A stretch of 64,000 bases of DNA, taken from NCBI GenBank assembly GCA_016647705.1, contig CM028326.1, positions 19,724,401 through 19,788,400 on the forward strand. The letters run 5' to 3'. Below, piece after piece: positions 36,175-47,423 of the stretch. The stretch comes from Eucommia ulmoides (lineage: Eukaryota; Streptophyta; Magnoliopsida; Garryales; Eucommiaceae). Each line of letters opens with the position of its first letter. The stretch's first letter is position 1. The translations under genes and the position numbers were made by a program. Under the pieces are notes generated by a model, which was not told where the DNA came from, made no database searches, and saw only the letters and a list, made by a program, of their open reading frames with translations.

Positions 36175-38738
36175 TGTCAAAACCCATCCCGAACACCCGT
36201 CATTCCGAGGCTGGCATGACTACAACATGATATCACCAAAATCCAAATAACCTAATGAATGACAATATACACCCACTGTATAATACATACATCTATTATG
36301 GGGGACACACCCGTCCCGAAATTTTTCTAACTAAAAGTATTTATCCATGAACTTTTTTAGGTTCGCTTTTGACAGCTTCTCTCAATCGCCTACATGACTT
36401 CATCACATAGCTCTACCTAGTGCCAGTAGGGGACTGACTCCTAGCTGTTGTACCTACGAGTGTACTGCCTTCTTAGTAAAACATTTTTAAAATAATAAAA
36501 CATTTTAAATATTACCACAATTAAATATGGATCAAACATGAGTATATAAGCAATGAAAATAAAGCGATATAGATAAGTTTCATCAAAATCCATCTAGTAT
36601 AAAATCATACCAATCACCATAATAAATAACAAATCACCCAATATAAGTAAAACACCACATCTCAAACACACATCTCAAACCACCATTCTACTACAACACA
36701 CACTGGCTAGCCATAGTGATCGTTTTAACCTCACGATCAGGAGTTTGCAACGGTACTGTACCATCCGTAGGATATGCCTTTCTACGAACACTCATCACTC
36801 CGCCAAAGTGGATAATCACTGCGCAGTATAAACGTCTAACATCACTCTGCCGAAGCAGATAAATATCACTCCGCCGAAGCAGATAATATCACTCCGCTGA
36901 AGCGGATCACATCACTCTGCCAAAGCAGATAAATACCATAGCATTGTCAAATTAATAACGTCATCATCAATTCACAAACCAATATTATCGTCTAATCAAT
37001 ATCGGCAAATCTCAAACATCACCCTCTATTTTCAAAACTGATTTTTAATTCAAAATCGTATTTCTCATTTTTCTTTATAAAAACATCTGATTCCACCAAA
37101 ACCATTTTCACCTTCTTTTCGAAAACCATCGTAATCTCATGAAAATCCATTTTTTTTTCTAACTCACCCAAAACCTGCTTGATCCACAAAATTTTCAAAG
37201 CATCTAATGTAAACACAACCATTTTATATCATATATAGATACAAAAATAGTTTGGTAAGAAGACAGTACACTCACCTGAATATCCGTTTTCGTAGATTTA
37301 TCTGCTTATTCCCTACTGGTACTCCGATACCTGCGAACCTAATAGCGACAGAGCCTAAATTAATATTTTGTATAAAAACACCCAAATCATGCCATGCAAC
37401 CCTAATTTCCTTAATTTCCTATTTCCCGTCTTTTCTTTTAGAATATTATTATTAAATTAACATTGTTCCGTTTCGGTTTACTTACATAAACTTTGTTCAT
37501 ATTAACGGTCTCATTATTTATTATCTTCGTTTTTGACATTTCAATGCTAATAATTAGTTTCGTAATCACCCACGAGACAATTAAATTCATATATTAAGAA
37601 AGTTCAGAATTCTACCTCTCCCGGATTTTTTTCCGTCTGCCGCGAGATGGATTTTTGAATTCTACTAGGGGGTTTGCGTAATTTCTGCTTTTCCCTTCTT
37701 TCCTTCCCTTTTTTTTCAATTTGGACCTCCGGCCGCACCACCTCAACACCGGCCAACACTCCCTCCTTTCGCCGATCTTCACCCCCGACCCGAACACACA
37801 CAACACACACTGATCACGGCACACACGCAACACCCATTTCTTTCTATTTCTCTTTCTATTTCTCACTTACCGCCGGTCAAAATAACCAACGGCGACACAC
37901 ATACACATACTCTGGAGCGCACACTCACACATACACGCATGCACACAGCACACCCACCACCGGCGATGATCACACACACAACACCAACTAAAACCCACAC
38001 CGCCAGTGAGTTCTCTCTCTCTAACCTACCGCCGGTGACATCCCACCGGAGTGGACGACCCCGCCGTCGATTGGACGGACAATACGCATACATCGTATAC
38101 ACGATCATCGTCACCACCGGCGATGGAACAACCCCACCTATGCATACCCATACTAAAATAAACAGAGGAATCACACACACACATTTACCGATGGCGGCAA
38201 CGATTACTCTAATACCCATGCCAACAACGATATACGCTCGCCGATCCTCTCTCTCTCTCCTCCAGTTCTCCTCTCTCTCTATTTCGTCTTCTCTGATTCT
38301 ATTTCCGTTTCTGTTTCGTTTCCTCTATGATTTGCTGTATATATATATATTGTTAGAAATTTGGGCCACCGATTTCCTTTCTCCGTTTTTTTTATTCTTC
38401 TTGACCCTTCTCTCCTCTCTGACGTGTGTGGATGAATGCATGTGTATGTATATATACATATATGTGTGTGTGTTGATAAAAAAAAAAGGCCCGATCCTCA
38501 TCTCTACCACTTCTCTTTCTATAATTATAGTATATATATATAATTGCAGTTAAACCCCCTTCATTTTAGTTAAGTTTATAAATTAAAACAAATTTTATTT
38601 TAATATTTTTGAAAGTTTACAATTTGGTCCCCTAAACTTTTAAATGACATCTTTGATTTCAAAATCCTCCCGGCTATTTTCGAAATATTATAAAAATGCA
38701 ACCAAAACTATTTGTCTCTAAGAAATCGGGGTCTTACA
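36175..38738 (-). mobile_element. Solo LTR of a Ty3/gypsy (Del/Tekay-like) element, minus strand
   Basis: On the minus strand it starts TGTAAGACCCCGATTTC at 38738 and ends GGGTTTTGACA at 36175. The flanks carry a perfect 5-bp duplication AGGTC (36170-36174 and 38739-38743), so the 2564-bp copy is complete and has no internal region: a solo LTR left after LTR-LTR recombination. It contains about five units of ATCACTCCGCCGAAGCAGAT (36800-36945). It also has the CCTCACGATCAGGAGTT block shared with the other LTRs here, and a CA/CCGG-rich part (37720-38130) that reappears in 42290-42700. Confidence 0.87.
36800..36945. repeat. Minisatellite of about 21-25 bp inside the solo LTR
   Basis: Repeated ATCACTCCGCCGAAGCAGAT units with small spacing changes, about five copies. 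Confidence 0.75.
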
Positions 38739-38743
38739 AGGTC

Positions 38744-39070
38744 GATTTGGTGACCACCTCGGTGAAGAAGTAGGCGGTGGACTTAAAAATCTTTCTACTG
38801 GATTTCCGCCTAAGTGGTGGGCTATTAGTAGCCTTTGGTCTTTTTCAGCATCTTCACTGCCGCGGCGGTGGTCTGGATGCCGCGACGGTGGGCTTGTTTC
38901 ACAATTTTGTCTCCGAGCTTATTTTTCCACCGTTCTTCGACCGCTTTTGGTTTGATCTCATCATTTTCGCTCTACTTTCTTATCTTTTTGCCCCCCACAC
39001 ATGATTTATACAAAAAGTATGAAAACTAATTAAAATGTAATGAAATACTATATAAACGTACGAAAACTAA
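38744..39070 (+). repeat. Dispersed repeat family R, copy 3 (right part)
   Basis: The CACCTAGGCGGAGACTAGGTC text broken at 36174 continues after the duplicated AGGTC as GATTTGGTGACCACCTCGG. The GGCGGTGG words match the tail of copy 2. No coding frame is intact. Confidence 0.55.
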
Positions 39071-39440
39071 CTTAATTCGGTTTGGAAATATGTAGGTAGA
39101 TCACACCTATCACTTATCTAAGTAAGGATTGTAAATGTGTGATTCTTACCTGTGAAAAGAATTAGTGTGGGGGTTTGACTCTTACCTGAGAAAAGAATCA
39201 ATGTGATTTAGTAGATTTGAATTTCCTGCGTGAGCTTAGAAGAGTTGGCGTAGATAAGAGTAACTTACTGAACTACTACAAAAACTTATGCGTGTCAATT
39301 TTCTTTATACCTACTCTTTGTGTGCGCATTTAGTTATTCATATTTAACAAGATAAAAATTCATTAGAGATAATCAATTTGATTTAATTTTAAACTACCCT
39401 ATTTACAAACACCCCCCCCCCCCCCCCCCCCCCCATAGAT
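39071..39440 (+). mobile_element. LTR 3'-part remnant, SIRE/Maximus-like copia, ending in poly(C)
   Basis: The sequence of TGATTCTTACCTGTGAAAAG, CCTGCGTGAGCTTAGAAGAG and GTGCGCATTTAGTTATTC blocks is related to 19300-19650. The end carries 23 consecutive C (39412-39434), an expansion of the short C run usual at this LTR position. Confidence 0.5.
39412..39434. repeat. Poly(C) tract, 23 bp
   Basis: A pure run of C. The complementary G run could form a G-quadruplex. Confidence 0.9.
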
Positions 39441-40045
39441 CTTTGGGCCAACATGGGTGAATTGATACCATTACAAATTTTCAATCATCTATGCCATAAA
39501 AATTATGTTAAGTCGGTCTAGAGTCTAAACCCAATGGGCCAATTATTTATTGAACTAATTTTTATTATTTTTTCTATACCGAAATCTTAGTAATTTAAAA
39601 ATGGGTAATTCGGTATCGGTCACTAAGTCCATACATTAAATAAAATTATATTCATCCTACTTTTCTTTTTTTCAACAAAAACCCCAATTAAGAAAATATA
39701 TTATTTTCCATGACAAAAAATGCCCCTCAATTAGTTTTTGAAAAATAAACACTAACCGTCACAATGAACATTCGCTATTAGTAGTACAACCATAACAATC
39801 ACTCACTATTATTGCCATTTTCACCGAACACACCCAAAATTACATAAAAATCACCACCTCCACCACAACTACCACCTACCACCACTTTAGCCAAAAAAAA
39901 TTATCTTGAGATGTAACATGAATGGAGGCACTCTTAAAAATCATTCAGTTGGTCTCATTGCGCACTACATTAATAACATCATCATCATCATAAACAATTA
40001 GCCAATATTTGGGAGTAGTGTTGGCAACCCGATCATCCTTTCTAT
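39441..40045. other. Intergenic DNA
   Basis: No gene. A CACC/CACTCACTATTATTGCC-rich part at 39760-39890 is the inverse counterpart of 11880-12150. Confidence 0.45.
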
Positions 40046-40640
40046 TATTTTTTTTTTTCACATTTCATTTATCCTTTTTCTATTTCTTTAATTTTTTACA
40101 ATATTTTTTGATGTGCCCCTTTAATCTAAAATGATAACATTCAACATTGGAAAACTTGTTGGATCTGCTATTGCCTTGATATTTGTTCTTTAAACTTTTA
40201 CTCTTACGTCTTCCCTTGTTTTCTATAACCAAAACCTCTAATTGTGAAGAGGATCGTTGTGAATTTTTTTATTTCATAATTCAAAATACTACTCTTAGAA
40301 TAATTCAAATTGATTACACTTTCTAGGACTGAGTTACATATCGATGTTTTGAACATTAATCCATGAAATGTGTTCACGTGATCTATCACAGAGTTCAGTT
40401 TTAGTATCTTGGACTCATCAATTTATGCCCCAGATATATTTTATTCTTTCCCATCTTAAAGGCATATAATTCCTCAAGTTTATTTTAGAGTGTGTGTTCA
40501 TTTGTCTCTTGATATGGTTCAAAATATTATCCTCCCGCTACTACCTGATATATCTACACACTTTCCAATGTAACAAGTTTCACTCTTCATCGAATTTATT
40601 TTCAAACTTTTAAGTAGCAAACACTAGTAAGTGGAATTAT
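40046..40640 (-). pseudogene. Ty1/copia gag remnant (minus strand)
   Basis: On the minus strand, near 40190-40080, the frame reads GNSRSNKFSNVECYHFRLK then GHIKKYC. This is a copia nucleocapsid knuckle in which the second cysteine has become phenylalanine. Upstream parts (40640-40200) give interrupted gag-like frames. It lies to the left of LTR-like pieces at 40780-41064, 49770-49978 and 50646-50760, the order expected for an older minus-strand copia element into which later insertions came. Confidence 0.5.
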
Positions 40641-40779
40641 TTCACATAAAGAAGATATTCCACTTTTCCTCTACATATGTGATAACTAGAACCATTCAAA
40701 GTAACTATTTTACTCAAATTTTATTACATGATTCCACACAAGATACTTGATAATAACAACCTTGCATGCTCTCGATGCG

Positions 40780-41064
40780 ACTTGGATGGGATAAAACAAC
40801 CCAAGATGTTACCAAGCAAGGAAGGTGAAAAAATAAATTTATCCCATCTTGTGTGAACCTTAAGGGAATCAAATAAATAGAGCAATAATTTTGAGCAAAT
40901 AAATTACCACAACTACAAACGCAAAAAAATAAGCAATTTTGAATGTGGAAACCTCTCTAAGGCGAAAAGAAAAAAATCATAGGACAGAGGTCCACCCAAA
41001 ATATACACTACCACCATGAAACTGAGAATATACAACTTCTCTCTAGCTATACCTGAAAACATAC
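40780..41064 (-). mobile_element. Piece of an older copia LTR, split by a younger copia insertion
   Basis: It holds GGAAACCTCTCTAAGGCGAA and TACAACTTCTCTCTAGCTATACC, typical of copia LTR ends. It continues across the CATAC duplication at 49770-49978 and, after a MITE, at 50646-50760. The assignment to one element with the gag at 40046-40640 is inferred from order and strand. Confidence 0.4.
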
Positions 41065-41576
41065 TGTTAGGAATTTTTATTTCTTAATCTATATTGGGCA
41101 ACATATTATTATTGCTCAATTATATTTTCTATTTAAATTAATGGGCTAAAATTAAGTGATCTAATTAATTTGGGTAAACCTATCGACTACTCAAAAAAAT
41201 ATGGGTTAAATTTGTAGATACCATAAGCTATTGGGGTGATTAGGAGATTATGGGAACCCTAAACACACGATATATATAGAAAATTTAGTGTTATGGTCCC
41301 CAATACACCAAAATCAAACGACGACTCCTTTCTCATTATCTGGAAGAGGAATGACAGTCCCATCGAGGAACTTAGGTGATTTAGTTGAGGAAGATCACGT
41401 ATCTACTCGATCCGTTTCTTACTCGTGATCGATCATCGTAGATTTTTCCATCAGTAGTCGATTGTTCATAATGGATCCAGGTACTCAATTTACGTGTATA
41501 TTAAAAGTCTTAATGATTTGACATGTTGCGTTTGATGTTATATATAGATTCAGATCTATAGGGATAAATCCCAACA
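41065..41576 (+). repeat. 5' LTR of the copia element (512 bp)
   Basis: It starts TGTTAGGAATTTTT and ends AATCCCAACA, and matches 49260-49769 along its whole length with scattered substitutions. Confidence 0.92.
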
Positions 41577-41578
41577 AG

Positions 41579-41590
41579 TGGTATCAGAGT
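41579..41590 (+). promoter_or_regulatory. Primer-binding site of the copia element
   Basis: TGGTATCAGAGT, two bases after the 5' LTR, is complementary to the initiator tRNA-Met end. Confidence 0.85.
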
Positions 41591-41940
41591 CTACTTCATG
41601 TTAAATTATTAGGGTTCTTAAAAAATTTCATGTTCATGGCATAGATTTTTTATTTTAGATCTAGCTTCTCCGATGAGAAACCCTCGATTTTTGGTTACTG
41701 CTCTATCTTCTATATCATCTGCAAGCAAAATAAGGCAACATAATAGTCAACTTTTTAGCTATTGTGTTCCATGCGAATACTGTTTTGGAGTGGTAATGAG
41801 GTATTACGAATTGAATTTTATTTGAAATTAGATCTCCCAAAACGAGATAGATTATTACGATAATACTGACTATAGATTTCAGAATGCAATAGATTAATAG
41901 TCTTTCAATTGCCTAAATGTCATGTATTAGAAACTGTAGT

Positions 41941-42135
41941 TGTAAGACCTCGATTTCTTAGAGACAAATAGTTTTGGTTGCATTTTTATAATATTTTCGA
42001 AAATAGCAGGGAGGATTTTGAAATCAAAGATGTAATTTAAAAGTTTAGGGGACCAAATTGTAAACTTTCAAAAATATTAAAATAAAATTTGTTTTAATTT
42101 TTAAACTTAACTAAAATGAAGGGGGTTTAAGTGCA

Positions 42136-42184
<49 letters not shown>

Positions 42185-43308
42185 TATAATTATAGAAAGA
42201 GAAGTGGTGGAGATGAAGATCGGGCCTTTTTTTTTTTCTTTCTTTTTTTCTTTCCTCTTTCTCTGTTTCGTTTTCTGCGGTCTCTGTTTCAGTTTGGAGC
42301 TCCGGCCGCACCACCTCAACACCGGCCAACACTCCCTCCTTTCGCCGATCTTCACCCCCGACCCGAACACACACAAGGCACACACTGATCATGGCACACA
42401 CGCAACACCCATTTCTTTCTCTCTCTATTTCTCACTTATCACCGGCCAAAATAACCGACGGCGACACACATACACACACTCTGGAGCGCACACTCACACA
42501 TACACGTATGCACACAGCACACCCACCATCGGCGATGATCACACAGACACCACCAACTAAAACCCACACCGCCGGTGAGTTCTCTCTCTCTAACCTACCG
42601 CCGGCGACATCCCACCGTAGTGGACGACCCCGCCGTCGATTGGACGGACAACACACATACATCGTATACACGATCATCGTCACCACCGGCGACGGAACAA
42701 CCCCACCCACGCATACCCACACTAAAATAAACAGAGGAATCACACACACACATTTACCGACGGCGGCGACGATTACTCAAATACCCATGCCGACGACGAT
42801 ATACGCCTACCGATCCTCTCTCTCTCTCCTCCAGTTCTCCTCTCTCTCTATTTCGTCTTCTCTGATTCTGTTTCTGTTTCTGTTTCGTTTCCTCTATGAT
42901 TTGCTGTATATATATATTGTTAGAAATTTGGGCTACCGACTCCCCTTCTCCGTTTTCTTGATTCTTCTCGACCCTTCTTCCCTCTCTGACGTGTGTGGAT
43001 GAATGCATGTGTATGTATATATATATGTGTGTGTGTTGATAAAAAAAAAAAAAAAAAGGCCCGATCCTTATCTCCACAACTTCTCTTTCTATAATTATAG
43101 TATATATATGTAATTGCACTTAAACCCCCTTCATTTTAGTTAAGTTTATAAATTAAAACAAATTTTATTTTAATATTTTTGAAAGTTTACAATTTGGTCC
43201 TCTAAACTTTTAAATTACATCTTTGATTTTAAAATCCTTCTTGCTATTTTCGAAATATTATAAAAATGCAACCAAAACTATTTGTCTCTAAGAAATCGGG
43301 GTCTTATA
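41941..43308. mobile_element. Fold-back element made of LTR sequence, with a 5-bp TSD
   Basis: The left end TGTAAGACCTCGATTTC and the right end (inverse: TATAAGACCCCGATTTC) begin inverted repeats of about 270-290 bp (41941 to about 42235 and about 43040 to 43308). Both repeats match the first part of the solo LTR at 38738 (minus strand). The rest (about 42290-43040) matches the following LTR part at about 37720-38480, minus orientation. The flanks carry GTAGT on both sides (41936-41940 and 43309-43313). The object is thus an LTR start region plus an inverted copy of its first 290 bp, inserted as a unit. It has no LTR 3' end and no coding gene. Confidence 0.85.
42138..42183. repeat. (TA)n microsatellite in the left arm of the fold-back element
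   Basis: About 23 TA units. The right arm has only a short TATATATA at the matching place, so the run expanded after the inversion. Confidence 0.9.
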
Positions 43309-43313
43309 GTAGT

Positions 43314-44360
43314 GCTCAAGCCAATAGTGAGTATCAAATGGTTGATGCATTGATGATGAGAATTTGATGCAATCTATTGACACTTATTTATATATTATTT
43401 TTCAGTTCTTTTAAAACAGAAATTTGGTCATTTAAATCAATAAGCATTGTCTAATAATTTGGATTCACGGTTTTAACACTTTGAACCCCAGAAATTTGAC
43501 TATTATCTCATCTAGGCCCTTGTGATTTTAATTTAAAGATTCAATTAGTATTTTGTCTTAAATGCTTTGAATTTGATATGTACTTAGCTATTGTAATTAT
43601 GTCTTTCTTGAAAGTAAGTTTATGTGTGATTGATATTTCAATTTATCAAATTGTTTGGTTCCTCGACATGGGGGTATCTAGATATTCATTTAATTTAATT
43701 TTATATGGATAAATGATTGGTTTGACACTATCTAAACTTTTAAGGACTAATACTAAATTTTGGATTAAGGTTTTGTGTTGTTATTTTATGAATATGGATT
43801 CAGTTTATGATGTGCTCTTGGATTAAGTGTTGATAGTTTGGATGTTTTAATATGATCTCTGCTCATAAATAAATGAATAAATAAAGAGATCCAAACCAAT
43901 GCAATCTCAAGGAAATCAACATCCAAGTCGTCGACCTCATCGGTTGACGACCTCAAGTGAATAGTATAATAATTTTTTTTAATTACACAAATTGTCTTAT
44001 ATCTTGAATAAATTAATTGAAGCAATATGTTAACGAAGTAACCTCTATTGTGTTGATTTATTTGTTTTGGGATTTAAGATGTGTGTGTTTGTTATTAATG
44101 CGAGTAATGATCAGTTTAAAGGAAGGTTATTATTTGACCAAGTAATAAACATACCTGCATGAATAAATATGTGATGATTATTAAGTTTCCATGTGAACAG
44201 TAAGTTGATCCAAAGAAAGGCTTATTATTTGACAAAATTTATTGTCAATATTTAATTACTGCACTAAGAGTACCACTTACAGTTAATTTCTCTGTCCAAA
44301 GACTAGGAATTAATATTGTGCTAGGTATTTTGAGATTGATTCCCAAATGTAAATTAATTG
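43314..44360 (+). other. Non-coding leader of the copia element (between the two nested insertions)
   Basis: No frame and no motif is seen. It is AT-rich, and its place between LTR and gag fits a long 5' leader. Confidence 0.5.
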
Positions 44361-44368
44361 TTCATATC

Positions 44369-44961
44369 TAGGGGTGTGCAATGGATCGGGTCAACCTGCT
44401 AAACCCGCCCAAACCTCCAAACCCGCACCGCAAAAAAAATCGCCTAATACTAACTAGCGCATTGCATGGTTGTTAAATCTTGAAACCCGCACATATATGG
44501 GTGAGTTACGGTTTGACCCATGTTCTTATGGGTTCAATCTGTCCGCTCGAATAGACGCAAAACGACGTCGTTTTAGACTTTATTATTTACGTTTGTAATT
44601 TTGTTTTCTATTTTTGTGATGATTTACAAATTACATTATAATTTTTTTTCTTATTTTTGTGTTACTATAATTTTGTTGTAATTTTCTACTAATTTTTGTA
44701 ATGTAATAGTTTTTCTTTTTAGCAACATTTATTAGATTTCAAGAGAAATTCACAGTTCTAATTAGTCCAACCCAAAAATAGGCTTAACTCGTATACTATT
44801 GGGTAGCCTACGGTTTAAACTAACCAACTTGCACAATCCAACCCACGCCAAACCGCATATCATTGGGCGGTCCACAATTCAAACTAATCCAACTTGCCTA
44901 GTATTGGTCTGGTTCACGATTTTGGCCTAACCCACCTCAATCTGCCCGCTGTCCACCCCTA
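44369..44961. mobile_element. hAT-like MITE nested in the copia element
   Basis: The ends TAGGGGTGTGCA and (inverse) TAGGGGTGGACA form short inverted repeats. The flanking 8-mers TTCATATC and TTCATGCT agree at five or six positions and may be a decayed 8-bp duplication. The interior has the repeated words AACCCGC, CCAACCC and GGTTCA seen in this widespread plant MITE type. It is 593 bp with no transposase. Confidence 0.7.
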
Positions 44962-45029
44962 TTCATGCTAGTTTTATTATTTTATGACATGCTTGTATGT
45001 GTGCTTGTTTATTTTGTTCTCTATACAGT

Positions 45030-45835
45030 TTCTATTGCTACTACCACAAATGTTTCTGCCCAAGTCAGCAATATCCCAATGTTGAGCGGGACGAACTTCA
45101 AACGTTGGAAAGAAACCGTGTAAATTGTCTTCGGTTGTATGGATTTGGTTCAAGCACTATGGGACGATCGACCTACTTCTACTTCAGAAAACCTCAATGA
45201 GGTTAAAATAGAAAAGTGGGATCGGTCTAACTAGATGTATTTGATGGTCATGAAGCGCTCCATTCTGGAAGCGTTTTGGGGCTCTATTACTGAGAGCAAG
45301 AGTGCCAAGAAGTTCCTAGATGAAATTGAGCAATATTTTGACAAAAACAAAAAGTCGGAGGCGAGTAATCTTTTGGGTAAACTCGTTGTGATGAAGTATA
45401 ATTGTAAAGGGAACATAAGATAGTACATCATGGAGATGTTCAATCTTGCATCAAAACTAAAAGCATCTCTCTTCTTGTGCACTTTGGATAATTCAAAGTG
45501 AGTTATAACACTCAAAAGGACAAATGGTCCGTCAATGAGCTTATATCTTAGTGTGTGAAAGAAGAAGAGAGATAGCAGCGAGATAAGACTAAAAGTGCTC
45601 ACTTGGTCTTGACCTCTCAGAGCAAGAAAAAAAATAGAGTTGAGGTTGTTGTGGATGGATCTTCTCAACAAAAGATACAAAAGAAGTAGGATGAGGACTT
45701 TACCTGCTACTTCTGCAAGAAGACGGGACACATGAAAAAGAAGTGTTCCAAGTATGCAGCCTGGTGTGTAAAGAAGGGTATGCTTTTAACTATGGTTTAT
45801 TCTGAAGTTAATTTAGTTTTTGTACCTATGGATAC
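45030..45835 (+). pseudogene. gag of the copia element (broken)
   Basis: The frame reads VSIATTTNVSAQVSNIPML, GTNFKRWKETV, stop, then a helical capsid part (VKIEKWDRSN, FWGSITESKSAKKFLDEIEQ). A CX2CX4HX4C knuckle CYFCKKTGHMKKKC follows at 45705-45746. At least four stops and one frameshift (near 45500) interrupt it. Confidence 0.8.
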
Positions 45836-47420
45836 TTTTTGGGTAGATTCTGGTGCTACTACTCACATAAGTATGATTATGCAGGGTTGCATGTGGAGCC
45901 GACCGCCAAGTGATACTAAAAGATTCATCTTTGTGGACAAGCGTAATAAAGTTGCGATGGAAGCTATAGGGACTTTTAGATTATGGTTGAAAACTGCATT
46001 TTATGTGGATTTGTACGAGACATTTGTTGCACTGTCTTTTAGACGGGATTCAATTTCCATTTCTAGTTTGGTCAAATCAGATTTTACTTGTTCTTTCAGA
46101 AATAATAAAGTTAGTCTCTATCAAAATTCAAATTTTATTGGTTCCGGTTCTTTTATTGATAATCTATATATACCTGACATTAGTTCCTATAAAAAAATAT
46201 TGTAAATAAGTTTACGTGGTACAAAGTGAAAATTAAATGAGAATTCCGTCACCTTATGGCACAAGGGCTTAGGCCATATCTCCAAACAAAGAATTCAAAT
46301 GCTTGTGTCGGATGAAATTCTTGAACCCCTAGATTTAACAGACTTTCATGTCTATATCGAGTGCATCAAGGGAAACGAACAAACAATAGACAATTAGGTG
46401 CCGAGAGAGCTACAGATATCTTAGAATTAATACATATGGATATTTGTGGTCCATTCCCTACGGTTTCATGAACTGGATAACAATATTTTATTACGTTCAT
46501 AGACGACTACTCTCGTTATGAGTACCTATATTTGATTCATGAGAAGTCTTAATTCTTAGACGTTTTCAAGTCTTTCAAAACTGAAGTTGAACTTTAAATT
46601 GGAAAGAAAATTAAGACTGTCAAATCAGACCATGATGGCAAATACTACGGGAGAAATAACGGATCAGGAGAACAACATCCAAGACCCTTTTGCAATTTTC
46701 CTCAATAAGTGTGGAATTATTCCGCAATACACTATGCGGGGCAAACCCAGCATGAACACTGTTGCAAAGAGACAAAACTAAACTTTTAAAGATATGGTGC
46801 GGAGTATGATTAGTCATTCCTCCCTACCAGAGTCACTTTAGGGAGAAGTTTTAAAGACTATAATATACATCCTTAACAGGGTACCCAGCAAAGCAGTTGC
46901 CAAAAGCCCCTATGAGCTTTGGACAAGCAAGAAGCCTAGTATTAGGCGTTTTCACATTTGGGGTTGTTCAGTTGAGGCACAGCCATATAAGCCACATGAA
47001 AGAAAACTAGACTTAGGGACGGTAAGCTGCTATTTTGTTGGTTACGCTGAACGCTCTCGGGGCGACAAGTTTTACTATCCCACATCAAGATCATTCTTTG
47101 AAATGGGAAATGTGAGATTCCTTGAGGGTGTTAAGTTTAAGAGGGAAGAAAACATAAAAAATGTTGTCTTTTAGGAAGAATTTGTTATTGACGGTGATCA
47201 GGTCTCTGTAACTATTATTGTTCAAGACACAATTTTCTTCGAAGGGGAACCTGTTATTGACGGTGATCAGGTCTCTATACCTATTGCTATTCAAGACACA
47301 GTTCCGACTACAGATAACAATGTTCAAGCTCAGGCGCCTATTCTCGACATTATTCCAGAATAAGACAACAATAAGATTCTTCCTCAAACACAACCTTTAG
47401 AATAAACTCAACAACCTCAA
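45836..47420 (+). pseudogene. Protease and integrase part of copia pol (broken)
   Basis: The protease active site WVDSGATTHIS begins at about 45840. The GAG-pre-integrase H-C motif follows (HKGLGHISKQRIQ, about 46260). The integrase core starts at LIHMDICGPFPT (about 46430), with FIDDYSRY near 46500 and a degraded third acidic region near 46760. A WGC...LDLGTVSCYFVGY segment lies at 46960-47045. A duplicated stretch of about 60 bp (VIDGDQV..TI, near 47187 and 47253) lies in the spacer before RT. There are stops throughout. Confidence 0.8.
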
Positions 47421-47423
47421 GAA

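Noticed and set aside
37939..38553. An open frame of about 200 codons on the plus strand in the solo LTR, with a similar 203-codon frame at 42391-43002 in the fold-back element
   Set aside because: The two are copies of the same LTR DNA, antisense to the LTR. Their differences are mostly replacements, and the sequence is CA-repeat and low-complexity. Conservation is explained by recent common origin, so no gene is called.
45235..45731. A 166-codon minus-strand frame opposite copia gag
   Set aside because: Antisense to gag with a proven plus-strand frame and zinc knuckle. No domain is seen on the minus strand.
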